From Pseudomonadota bacterium (lineage in GTDB: Bacteria > Pseudomonadota > Alphaproteobacteria > Reyranellales > Reyranellaceae): a DNA stretch of 9,132 nt. This document shows positions 1 through 5,351 of this stretch, in pieces; position 1 is the first letter of the stretch; each line of letters opens with the position of its first letter. Position numbers and translations under genes: made by a program. The stretch lies in the NCBI GenBank assembly GCA_023436825.1, contig JAEZHS010000786.1:1-9132 (forward strand), written 5' to 3'. Under the pieces are notes generated by a model. That model worked only from the letters and a program-made list of their open reading frames with translations, did no database searches and was not told where the DNA came from.

Positions 1-40
1 AGCTGGAAGCTCGCGGTCCGGCAGACATGAAACGCGACAT
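1..40 (-). CDS. N-terminal start of a gene running off the left edge, probably mfd
   Basis: Only about 13 codons are inside the window, reading MSRFMSAGPRASS from an ATG at 40-38. It begins 3 bases after the sdhE stop (TAG at 46-44), with TGAGG about 9 bases upstream of the ATG, so it would be translated from the sdhE message. A second in-frame ATG at 28-26 is an alternative start. The peptide is too short to identify by itself. The guess that this is mfd (transcription-repair coupling factor) rests only on gene order: in many alphaproteobacteria sdhE lies between recG, read divergently, and mfd. That is established synteny, not something visible in these codons. Confidence 0.4.
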   Translation of the reverse strand, partial: MSRFMSAGPRASS

Positions 41-43
41 ATC

Positions 44-313
44 CTAAAACCTCACGCGGAACGCTTTTAGCCTGCGCAGCACCGGTGAATCGGCCTCGGG
101 GGGAATCTCCGCCTGGCCGGTGACCCAGTCGAAGATCTGGTTGTCGCCGACCGCCAGCAGGCGCTCGTACTGATCGAGCTCGTCGGCGGCGAACTCGGCG
201 ATATGGGCGCGCGCGAACTGGCCAAGGAGAATGTCGTTCTCCTTGTTGCCACGGTAGACGCTGCGATAGAGCAAACGCTTACGCCGCGTCTCGAGATCCA
301 GCTCGCGCGTCAT
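44..313 (-). CDS. sdhE: SdhE, FAD assembly factor 2 for succinate dehydrogenase
   Basis: This is an 89-residue protein of the SdhE/Sdh5 family (old DUF339), which helps attach FAD covalently to the flavoprotein SdhA of succinate dehydrogenase in the cytoplasm. The family hallmark RGxxE motif is present as RGNKE at residues 21-25, followed by the usual short helices and the late LLAVGDNQIFDWVTG stretch at 52-66. The length fits the family (about 80-100 residues). The ATG at 313-311 is preceded by GGGGAA about 4 bases away. The gene is divergent from recG, with 74 bases between the two start codons, and a partial gene follows 3 bases after its stop. No frameshift or missing key residue is visible. 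Confidence 0.93.
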   Translation of the reverse strand: MTRELDLETRRKRLLYRSVYRGNKENDILLGQFARAHIAEFAADELDQYERLLAVGDNQIFDWVTGQAEIPPEADSPVLRRLKAFRVRF

Positions 314-336
314 GTTTTCCCCAGAAGGCGGCGTAG

Positions 337-365
337 CATATAGGTGGCGGCGATGATGAAGTCAC
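337..365 (-). promoter_or_regulatory. candidate sigma70-type promoter for sdhE
   Basis: On the minus strand GTGACT (365-360) and TATATG (342-337) are separated by exactly 17 bases. Each hexamer matches the sigma70 consensus at 4 of 6 positions. Transcription would begin near 330, giving a leader of about 17 bases that contains the GGGGAA ribosome-binding sequence. The hexamers are imperfect and no other support is available, so this is tentative. No equally good promoter was found for recG in the 74-base spacer. Confidence 0.35.
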
Positions 366-387
366 GCGGCCAAAAAGCCCGGAAGCC

Positions 388-2469
388 ATGCGTCCCCAGA
401 GCCTGACTCCCCTGTTCGCCCAGACCACGTCGCTGCCCGGCATCGGGCCGCGGCTGGGCAAGCTCGTGGAGAAACTTGCAGGCCCGCTGGTGGTCGACCT
501 CCTGTGGCACCTGCCCTTCGCCGTGGTCGACCGGCGCAACGCGCCCCAGGTCGCGCGCGCCAAGGCAGGCGACGTTGCCACCATCACCGTCACCGTCGAC
601 GAGCACTTGGTGCCGCGCAATCCGCGCCAGCCCTACCGCGTATGGTGCAGCGACGAGACCGGCCGGCTCTGTCTCACCTACTTCAACGGCCGCGAGGACT
701 ACCTGAAGAAGCTCCTGCCGCCGGGCGAGGTGCGCGTGGTCAGCGGCAAGGTCGACGTCTACCAGGGCGAGGTGCAGATGACGCACCCCGATCACGTCGT
801 GCCGCTCGACCAGCGCGACCAGATCCTGCGCGTCGAGCCGGTCTACGGACTGACCGCGGGCCTCACCCAGCGGCCCGTGCAGAAGGCTATCGCCGCCGCC
901 GTCGAACGCGCGCCCGAACTGCCCGAATGGCAGGACGAAGCCTTCCGCAAACGCAACAAGTGGGACGGCTGGCACACCGCCCTGGCTCGCGCCCATGCGC
1001 CCGAGGAGCAGACCGATCTCTCGCCGATGCATCCGACGCGTGCCCGCCTCGCCTTCGACGAGCTTCTGGCGAGCCAGCTTGCCATCGCCCTGGTGCGCCA
1101 TCACAACCGCACCGTCGCGGGCCACGCCACCAAGGGCAACGGTCGGCTACGCGCCAAGGTGCTGCAAAGCCTGCCCTTCGAGCTGACGTCGAGCCAGAAC
1201 GCAGCGATCGCCGAGATCGAGGCCGACCTCGCCAAGCCCGAGCGCATGATCCGCCTGCTGCAGGGCGACGTCGGCAGCGGCAAGACACTGGTCGCCCTGC
1301 TCGCCATGCTGATCGGCGTCGAGGCCGGCGCCCAGGCCGCGCTGATGGCGCCGACCGAAATCCTGGCCCGCCAGCATCACGCCACCATCGCCCCGCTCGC
1401 CGAGGCGGCAGGCGTGCGGCTTGCGCTGCTGACAGGCCGCGACGGCCAGAAGCAGAAGAAGGAAACGCTGCAGGGGCTCGCCGACGGTTCCATCCACCTC
1501 GTCGTCGGCACGCACGCGCTGGTGCAGGAGGAGGTCGAGTTCGCCGACCTTGCGCTGGCCGTCGTCGACGAGCAGCACCGCTTCGGCGTTCATCAACGCA
1601 TGGCCTTGTCGTCGAAGGGCCACGCCGTCGACCTGCTGGTGATGACCGCCACACCCATCCCGCGCACGCTGATGCTGGCGGCTTACGGTGATCTCGACGT
1701 CTCCAAGCTCACCGAGAAGCCGGCCGGCCGCCAGCCGATCGACACGCGCACCATTCCGCTGGAGCGCGTCGGCGAGGTCGCCGACGCCGTCGGCCGGCAG
1801 ACCGCGGGCGGCGGGCGCGTCTACTGGGTATGTCCGCTGATCGAGGAATCGGAGGAAGTCGACCTCGCCAACGCCGAGGAGCGCTTTCGACTGTTGAGCG
1901 CGCGCTTCCCCGGCAAGGTCGGCCTGGTCCATGGCCGTCTGAAGGGCGCCGAGCGCGAGGCGACCATGGCCGCCTTCGCCGACGGACGATTGTCGATCCT
2001 GGTCGCGACCACGGTGATCGAGGTCGGCGTCGACGTGCCGGCCGCCACCGTGATGGTGATCGAGCACGCCGAGCGCTTCGGCCTTGCCCAGCTCCACCAG
2101 TTGCGCGGCCGCGTCGGGCGCGGCGCCGCCAAGTCGACCTGCCTGCTGCTCTACGCCCAGCCGCTGGGGGAGACTGCCAAGGCGCGGCTCGCCATCATGC
2201 GCGAGACCGAGGACGGGTTCCGCATCGCCGAGGAAGACCTGCGGCTGCGCGGCGCCGGCGAGCTTCTGGGCACCCGGCAGAGCGGCCTGCCCGACATGCG
2301 CCTGGCCGACCTCGCGGCGCAGGCCGAGTTGCTGCAGGCCGCCCGCGACGATGCGCGGCTGGTGATCGAGCGCGACCCCGACCTGCAGTCCGACCGCGGT
2401 GCGGCGCTGCGCGCCCTGCTCTACCTGTTCCGGCGCGACGATGCGGTGAGGACGTTGCGCGCCGGTTGA
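388..2469 (+). CDS. recG: ATP-dependent DNA helicase RecG
   Basis: RecG is a superfamily 2 double-stranded DNA translocase that remodels stalled replication forks and branch-migrates Holliday junctions. The 693-residue product matches the usual RecG length. A helix-hairpin-helix-like start (GIGPRLGKL, about residues 18-26) and the OB-fold wedge domain (about 65-140) precede the helicase core. Motifs by residue: Walker A GDVGSGKT at 293-300, DEQH box DEQHRFG at 394-400, motif III TATPIPRT at 420-427, motif V region TTVIEVGVDVP at 541-551, and the arginine-rich motif VI QLRGRVGRG at 571-579. The C-terminal RecG region with LRLRGAGELLGTRQSG follows. The ATG at 388 gives the expected N-terminus, although its ribosome site (CCGGAAG) is weak. 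All key residues are intact. The 3' end is convergent with the next gene, whose open frame overlaps it antisense. Confidence 0.97.
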   Translation: MRPQSLTPLFAQTTSLPGIGPRLGKLVEKLAGPLVVDLLWHLPFAVVDRRNAPQVARAKAGDVATITVTVDEHLVPRNPRQPYRVWCSDETGRLCLTYFNGREDYLKKLLPPGEVRVVSGKVDVYQGEVQMTHPDHVVPLDQRDQILRVEPVYGLTAGLTQRPVQKAIAAAVERAPELPEWQDEAFRKRNKWDGWHTALARAHAPEEQTDLSPMHPTRARLAFDELLASQLAIALVRHHNRTVAGHATKGNGRLRAKVLQSLPFELTSSQNAAIAEIEADLAKPERMIRLLQGDVGSGKTLVALLAMLIGVEAGAQAALMAPTEILARQHHATIAPLAEAAGVRLALLTGRDGQKQKKETLQGLADGSIHLVVGTHALVQEEVEFADLALAVVDEQHRFGVHQRMALSSKGHAVDLLVMTATPIPRTLMLAAYGDLDVSKLTEKPAGRQPIDTRTIPLERVGEVADAVGRQTAGGGRVYWVCPLIEESEEVDLANAEERFRLLSARFPGKVGLVHGRLKGAEREATMAAFADGRLSILVATTVIEVGVDVPAATVMVIEHAERFGLAQLHQLRGRVGRGAAKSTCLLLYAQPLGETAKARLAIMRETEDGFRIAEEDLRLRGAGELLGTRQSGLPDMRLADLAAQAELLQAARDDARLVIERDPDLQSDRGAALRALLYLFRRDDAVRTLRAG

Positions 2470-2973
2470 GGAGTCGAGACCCGAGAGCCCTGTGCAAGCT
2501 GTCCGCGGCTCCGGCGGCGCCTGTTCTCGGCTCGCTTCCTCGGTCGCGTCGAGCGCATCCCACCAATTCTCACCATCAGGTGGATCGTCGGACGGCGCCC
2601 GGGGGCGGTCACTCCAGTCCTGGCGCCGGCGGTTGCGCAGCCAGAAGATGCAGGCGCGGATGTCGGGCGGATGATGCACGGTCTTGGTGAGTGTCCTCTC
2701 CTCGCCGCGCCACAGCACGGTGCGCTGGACCTGGCTGTCATAGCCGACCGCGCGCTGGTAGCGGCCTCGCGCCACCCGGGAGTCGGCCACCGCCCTGCCC
2801 TCGAGCACGGCGGCGGCGAACTCGGGAATGCGCGCGATCCAGTTGTCGACGGTGCGCGGCGCCACATCGAAGAAGCCGGCGAGCTCCTCGTTGGTCGCGC
2901 CGAGCAGGCAGTAGTTGGAGGCCAGCTCGCAGAATTCGGGGCGGTAGCTGGTGGGACGGCCGATGGCGTTCAT
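1147..2973 (-). CDS. helix-turn-helix, terminase-small-subunit-like protein; frame runs on antisense into recG
   Basis: Only about the first 150 codons (2973 to about 2515) look like a real protein. They start with GRPTSYRPEF (5-14), then a helix-turn-helix-like stretch (GATNEELAGFFDVAPRTVDN, 25-44), YQRAVGYDS (72-80) and ACIFWLRNRR (107-116). This is the pattern of small DNA-binding proteins related to phage terminase small subunits, normally about 140-170 residues. A polar, acidic tail follows (about 121-155). No stop codon ends it: from residue 169 the frame lies antisense to recG and closes only at TAG 1149-1147, giving a formal product of 608 residues. The last 440 residues are almost certainly the mirror of recG coding constraint. 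No phage genes (large terminase, portal, capsid, integrase) are nearby. Either the stop was lost or the gene is degrading. DNA-binding is inferred; the physiological role is unknown. Confidence 0.55.
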   Translation of the reverse strand: MNAIGRPTSYRPEFCELASNYCLLGATNEELAGFFDVAPRTVDNWIARIPEFAAAVLEGRAVADSRVARGRYQRAVGYDSQVQRTVLWRGEERTLTKTVHHPPDIRACIFWLRNRRRQDWSDRPRAPSDDPPDGENWWDALDATEEASREQAPPEPRTACTGLSGLDSSTGAQRPHRIVAPEQVEQGAQRRTAVGLQVGVALDHQPRIVAGGLQQLGLRREVGQAHVGQAALPGAQKLAGAAQPQVFLGDAEPVLGLAHDGEPRLGSLPQRLGVEQQAGRLGGAAPDAAAQLVELGKAEALGVLDHHHGGGRHVDADLDHRGRDQDRQSSVGEGGHGRLALGALQTAMDQADLAGEARAQQSKALLGVGEVDFLRFLDQRTYPVDAPAARGLPADGVGDLADALQRNGARVDRLAAGRLLGELGDVEITVSRQHQRARDGCGGHHQQVDGVALRRQGHALMNAEAVLLVDDGQRKVGELDLLLHQRVRADDEVDGTVGEPLQRFLLLLLAVAACQQRKPHACRLGERGDGGVMLAGQDFGRRHQRGLGAGLDADQHGEQGDQCLAAADVALQQADHALGLGEVGLDLGDRCVLARRQLEGQALQHLGA

Positions 2974-2979
2974 GCAGCG

Positions 2980-3008
2980 AATATAACCTCGGTGATTTTA
3001 ACCGTCAA
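2980..3008 (-). promoter_or_regulatory. strong sigma70-type promoter of the helix-turn-helix gene, probably leaderless
   Basis: On the minus strand TTGACG (3008-3003) and TATATT (2985-2980) are spaced by exactly 17 bases, each 5 of 6 to consensus. An A-rich run lies just upstream (minus-strand GAAAAAATAA around 3028-3019), like an UP element. Only 6 bases separate the -10 hexamer from the ATG at 2973, so transcription should begin at or next to the start codon and give a leaderless mRNA. No Shine-Dalgarno sequence could fit. The spacer contains an imperfect palindrome GGTGATTTTAACC (2991-3003) that could be an operator site. Confidence 0.6.
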
Positions 3009-3132
3009 GCACTATCGTTATTTTTTCAATCCGGGAGTTTTTGCGTGCCATAGGGGGCTCAATATGATCGCCGGTGCCAGCAGTGCCAGCACGGAGAGGT
3101 CGGCTGCGAGCTGACGTCACGTCGAACGGTCC

Positions 3133-3161
3133 TTGTCTGCGGTCGCCTTGTCCGTTTCAAT
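3133..3161 (+). promoter_or_regulatory. weak candidate promoter for the lysozyme-like gene
   Basis: TTGTCT (3133-3138) and TTCAAT (3156-3161) are spaced by 17 bases, each 4 of 6 to the sigma70 consensus. A start near 3168 would place the palindrome at 3171-3189 at roughly +3 to +21, a classic position for a repressor site. The leader would be about 110 bases. The match is modest and could be chance. Confidence 0.25.
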
Positions 3162-3164
3162 GCT

Positions 3165-3203
3165 CGAGCAGGTGCGGTCTGACCGCACCCCCGGCACTGC
3201 TCG
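3165..3203. promoter_or_regulatory. perfect 19-bp palindrome inside a larger hairpin; operator or RNA structure
   Basis: GGTGCGGTC-T-GACCGCACC at 3171-3189 is a perfect inverted repeat of 9-bp arms around one base. CGAGCAG (3165-3171) and CTGCTCG (3197-3203) form a second pair around it, so the RNA could fold into a two-tier stem with an unpaired stretch on the 3' side. No T-run follows, so it does not look like an intrinsic terminator. A dimeric repressor site or a 5'-leader hairpin for the downstream gene are the likely readings. Confidence 0.45.
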
Positions 3204-3280
3204 CCAGTACGGCCGAGGTGATGGAATGAGGAACGGGCATTTGCGACGTCATCGCGCAAACCCGGCGCGGTGACGACGAC

Positions 3281-4186
3281 GTGGTTGACCGCGATCATCC
3301 TCCAGTGGAACGCGACGGGTCGGTCGCCGGGCCTCGCGTTGGCGCCCGGCTCGGCGAGCCGGACCGGGCCTCCCTTGCGGACAGCAAGGCAAGAGCGACG
3401 CCGAGTGAGGCCGAGGAGAGGGAGGCCAGGGGGCGAGAGCTGCGCGCCGCACAGGACCTCGCCCGACGGCGCCGTCGTCAAACCATCCTGGTAAGCGCGG
3501 CGGCCGTCATGATCCTGGCGCTCGGCGGCGCGGCAACGTGGATGTACCGCGAGCTGGCGGCTAAGCGCGGAAGCCAGGTCGCAGAGCTCGAGTACGAGAA
3601 CAGCGTCCTCTCACGATTGCTCCGCCAGGAATACCAGCAGCGCTTCGATGCTGCGAAAGTCCTTCCGGCACGCCAGGAAATGGTCGGGCAAAGCGTCAGG
3701 AAAATCCTGGGCAATCGCGCCCGGTACGAGCGCATCACGAAGTCGATGACGATGCCCTGGTACTTCCTTGCGATAATCCATGGCCTGGAAGCCGACTTCA
3801 GGTTCGACTCTCATCTGCATAACGGGGATCCGTTGACCAGCCGCACGGTCCGCGTGCCGGCCGGACGACCGACTCGGGGCGCGCCGCCGTTCAGCTGGGA
3901 AGAGAGTGCGATGGATGCCATAGCGGTCAATCGCTACGACAAGTGGAACGATTGGAGCATTGCCGGGATGCTTGTCGCCTGGGAACGCTATAACGGCCTG
4001 GGATATCGGCCTTATGGCATCCATTCGCCGTATGTCTGGGCGTGCACCGACCTGTATGCAAAGGGTCGCTATGTTGCCGACGGCCGATTCGATGCGAATG
4101 CCGAATCCAGGCAATGCGGCGCTGTGGCAATGCTCAAGGGGCTGATCGCGACCGGCTCGGTGTCGCCGCCGCCGGGTCCGAAATAG
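3281..4186 (+). CDS. membrane-anchored lysozyme-family (COG5526-like) protein with NACHT/nSTAND-like linker
   Basis: The 301-residue product has three parts. Residues 1-67 are polar and charged and end in a basic run (RRRRR, 62-66). Residues 68-89 form one hydrophobic membrane segment, which with the basic flank predicts a cytoplasmic N-terminus and a periplasmic remainder. Residues 155-290 resemble the lysozyme-family domain of COG5526: PWYFLAIIHGLEADFRFDSH (159-178), HNGDPLTSRT (180-189), VPAGRPTRGAPPFSWEESAM (192-211), ERYNGLGYR (235-243), SPYVWACTDLY (249-259) and KYVADG-like GRYVADG (262-268). Glu170 is the likely catalytic acid by analogy. The segment SEAEEREARGRELRAAQDLA (42-61) resembles the helical linker before membrane segments in NACHT/nSTAND-WD40 proteins, but no NTPase is present. 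The frame is open back to 3230; the GTG at 3281 has no clear ribosome site, so the start is uncertain. Peptidoglycan cleavage is inferred. Confidence 0.75.
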   Translation: MVDRDHPPVERDGSVAGPRVGARLGEPDRASLADSKARATPSEAEEREARGRELRAAQDLARRRRRQTILVSAAAVMILALGGAATWMYRELAAKRGSQVAELEYENSVLSRLLRQEYQQRFDAAKVLPARQEMVGQSVRKILGNRARYERITKSMTMPWYFLAIIHGLEADFRFDSHLHNGDPLTSRTVRVPAGRPTRGAPPFSWEESAMDAIAVNRYDKWNDWSIAGMLVAWERYNGLGYRPYGIHSPYVWACTDLYAKGRYVADGRFDANAESRQCGAVAMLKGLIATGSVSPPPGPK

Positions 4187-4253
4187 GGTTGGCCATCGAC
4201 GCAGACGTCACAGGCTTGGCGCCCCTTCAGTCGCTGCTCTCGGGCCAAGGTCC

Positions 4254-4324
4254 ACTGTCATCCCGAGCGCCGCGAGGGACCTTCTGCGACCTCAAAGGCC
4301 CCTCGCTGCGCTGGGGGTGACAGT
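4254..4324. repeat. 71-bp imperfect inverted repeat between convergent genes
   Basis: Two 30-base arms, 4254-4283 and 4295-4324, are reverse complements at 26 of 30 positions and flank an 11-base loop. The left arm begins ACTGTCATCCCGAGCG and the right arm ends GGGGGTGACAGT. The TGTCATCCCGAGC..GAGGGACCT pattern is one I associate with dispersed intergenic palindromic repeats in many proteobacterial genomes; that is recollection, not a search. Placed between the stops of the lysozyme-like gene (4186) and the deacetylase gene (4391), its long stable stem could also stop transcription from both sides, although no T-tract follows either arm. The rest of 4187-4390 holds nothing else I can name. 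Confidence 0.7.
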
Positions 4325-4390
4325 CATGCCTTCGGCGATAGTTGGTGCTAGCCGAACTGCGCGGCGAGAAGCGCCACCGACTTTGCCTCA

Positions 4391-5293
4391 TCAAGGCGAG
4401 GGAGGATGCGTCTCGATCCAGTGACGGGCAATATCCTGGCGCCGTGCAATCCAGATTCCCTGCAACGAGAGGATATGGTCGAGCAAACGCTCCAAGGCGA
4501 CGAAACGCGTCGGATTGCCGATGATGCGCGCATGCAGCCCTATCGACATCATTTTGGGACGTGAGGCGCCTTCGCGATAGAGCACGTCGATGGCATCGCG
4601 GATCATCTGCAGCCAGTCGTCCGCCTTGGCCACGTTTCCGCGATAGAACATCTGGTCATTCGTGGCCATGCTGTACGGCACCACGAGGTGCGGCCGCCCG
4701 GCGACCTTCATCCAGAACGGCAGGTCGTCGGCGTAGGAGTCCGAATCGTAGAGGAAGCCGCCTTCCTCGGCGAGCAATCGCCGCGTGTTGACGCTGGGCG
4801 CGTAGCGGCAATACCAGCCGTAGGGACGGCGGCCGATCGTCTTCTCGAACGACGCCACCGTCTTGGCGATCAGCGCCCTCTCCTCTTCCTCCTCCAGATC
4901 GAAGTGGTTCATCCAGCGCCATCCGTGGCCGGCAATGTCCCAGTCGGTCTTGCGGATCGCCGCGGCGGCGGGCGGATTGGCCTCTATCGCCATGGCGCAG
5001 CCATAGAGGGTGAGAGGCAGGCCGCGCTCGGTGAAGGCGCGGTGGATGCGCCAGAAGCCGGCGCGCGCGCCGTACTCGAACAGCGATTCTGCGCCGAGGT
5101 CGCGGGTTTTCATGCTGCGCGGCGGACCGGCTTCGGTCAGCGTCGTCTCGCTGAAGGAATCGCCGTTGGCGACCGAGTACTCCGACCCTTCCTCGTAGTT
5201 CAGGACGAAGTTGACGGCCAATCGCGCGTCGCCCGGCCACCGGGCATGCGGCGGCTCGCCGCCATATCCGACCAGATCGCGTATATGAGCCAT
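4391..5293 (-). CDS. PuuE-like hydrolase of the polysaccharide deacetylase (NodB) fold
   Basis: The 300-residue product resembles the PuuE branch of the carbohydrate esterase 4 fold, whose characterised member is a metal-independent allantoinase. Visible motifs are RDLVGYGGEPPHARWPG (5-21), VNFVLNYEEGSEYS (27-40), ESLFEYGARAGFWRIHRAF (69-87), GHGWRWMNH (122-130), RPYGWYCRYAPSVNTRRLL (156-174), SIGLHARIIGNPTR (250-263) and IWIARRQDIARHW (280-292). The NYEEG stretch stands where metal-dependent deacetylases have their Asp-Asp pair. The ATG at 5293 was chosen because family similarity begins there and AAGGA lies 9 bases upstream; the frame stays open to 5437, but that extension is unlike the family. 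It is last in the minus-strand operon, 58 bases after the SDR gene. Sugar deacetylation is unlikely; hydrolysis of a linear or cyclic amide is more plausible. The substrate is unknown. Confidence 0.85.
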   Translation of the reverse strand: MAHIRDLVGYGGEPPHARWPGDARLAVNFVLNYEEGSEYSVANGDSFSETTLTEAGPPRSMKTRDLGAESLFEYGARAGFWRIHRAFTERGLPLTLYGCAMAIEANPPAAAAIRKTDWDIAGHGWRWMNHFDLEEEEERALIAKTVASFEKTIGRRPYGWYCRYAPSVNTRRLLAEEGGFLYDSDSYADDLPFWMKVAGRPHLVVPYSMATNDQMFYRGNVAKADDWLQMIRDAIDVLYREGASRPKMMSIGLHARIIGNPTRFVALERLLDHILSLQGIWIARRQDIARHWIETHPPSP

Positions 5294-5323
5294 CGTCCCG
5301 TATCCTTCATGCAGATCGATCGT

Positions 5324-5342
5324 GATCGCGCGGCGCGCGATC
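5324..5342 (-). other. perfect hairpin in the spacer between the SDR and deacetylase genes
   Basis: GATCGCGC-GGC-GCGCGATC is a perfect 8-bp stem with a 3-base loop, lying inside the 58-base gap between the SDR stop (5352) and the deacetylase start (5293). On the minus strand it is not followed by a T-run, so it is not a standard terminator. It could set differential expression or stability of the two parts of the operon mRNA. Confidence 0.4.
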
Positions 5343-5351
5343 CCGGGCCGG

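Larger units (their letters stand above)
2974..3280. other. 307-base intergenic region of lower GC between divergent genes
   Basis: No credible gene is seen here. The left third (about 2974-3050) is clearly AT-richer than the rest of the window and holds the promoter of the minus-strand helix-turn-helix gene. The middle holds a weak plus-strand promoter candidate and a perfect palindrome, listed separately. The right part contains a tiny open frame (3226-3273, 15 codons, starting MRNGHL) that ends 7 bases before the GTG used for the next gene. I see nothing that shows it is translated. Confidence 0.6.

Noticed and set aside
310..1125. Long minus-strand open frame of 271 codons
   Set aside because: It lies antisense to recG in a high-GC region, has no recognisable domain, and its composition mirrors recG codons.
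504..1691. Plus-strand frame of 395 codons inside recG
   Set aside because: It is very rich in Arg, Ala, Gly and Pro, as expected of a shifted frame of a GC-rich gene; recG is intact in its own frame.
2671..3114. Plus-strand frame of 147 codons
   Set aside because: It is antisense to the conserved part of the helix-turn-helix gene and crosses its promoter; no family is recognisable.
3165..3203. Intrinsic terminator reading of the palindrome
   Set aside because: There is no T-run on either strand after the stem, and no gene ends just upstream of it on either strand.
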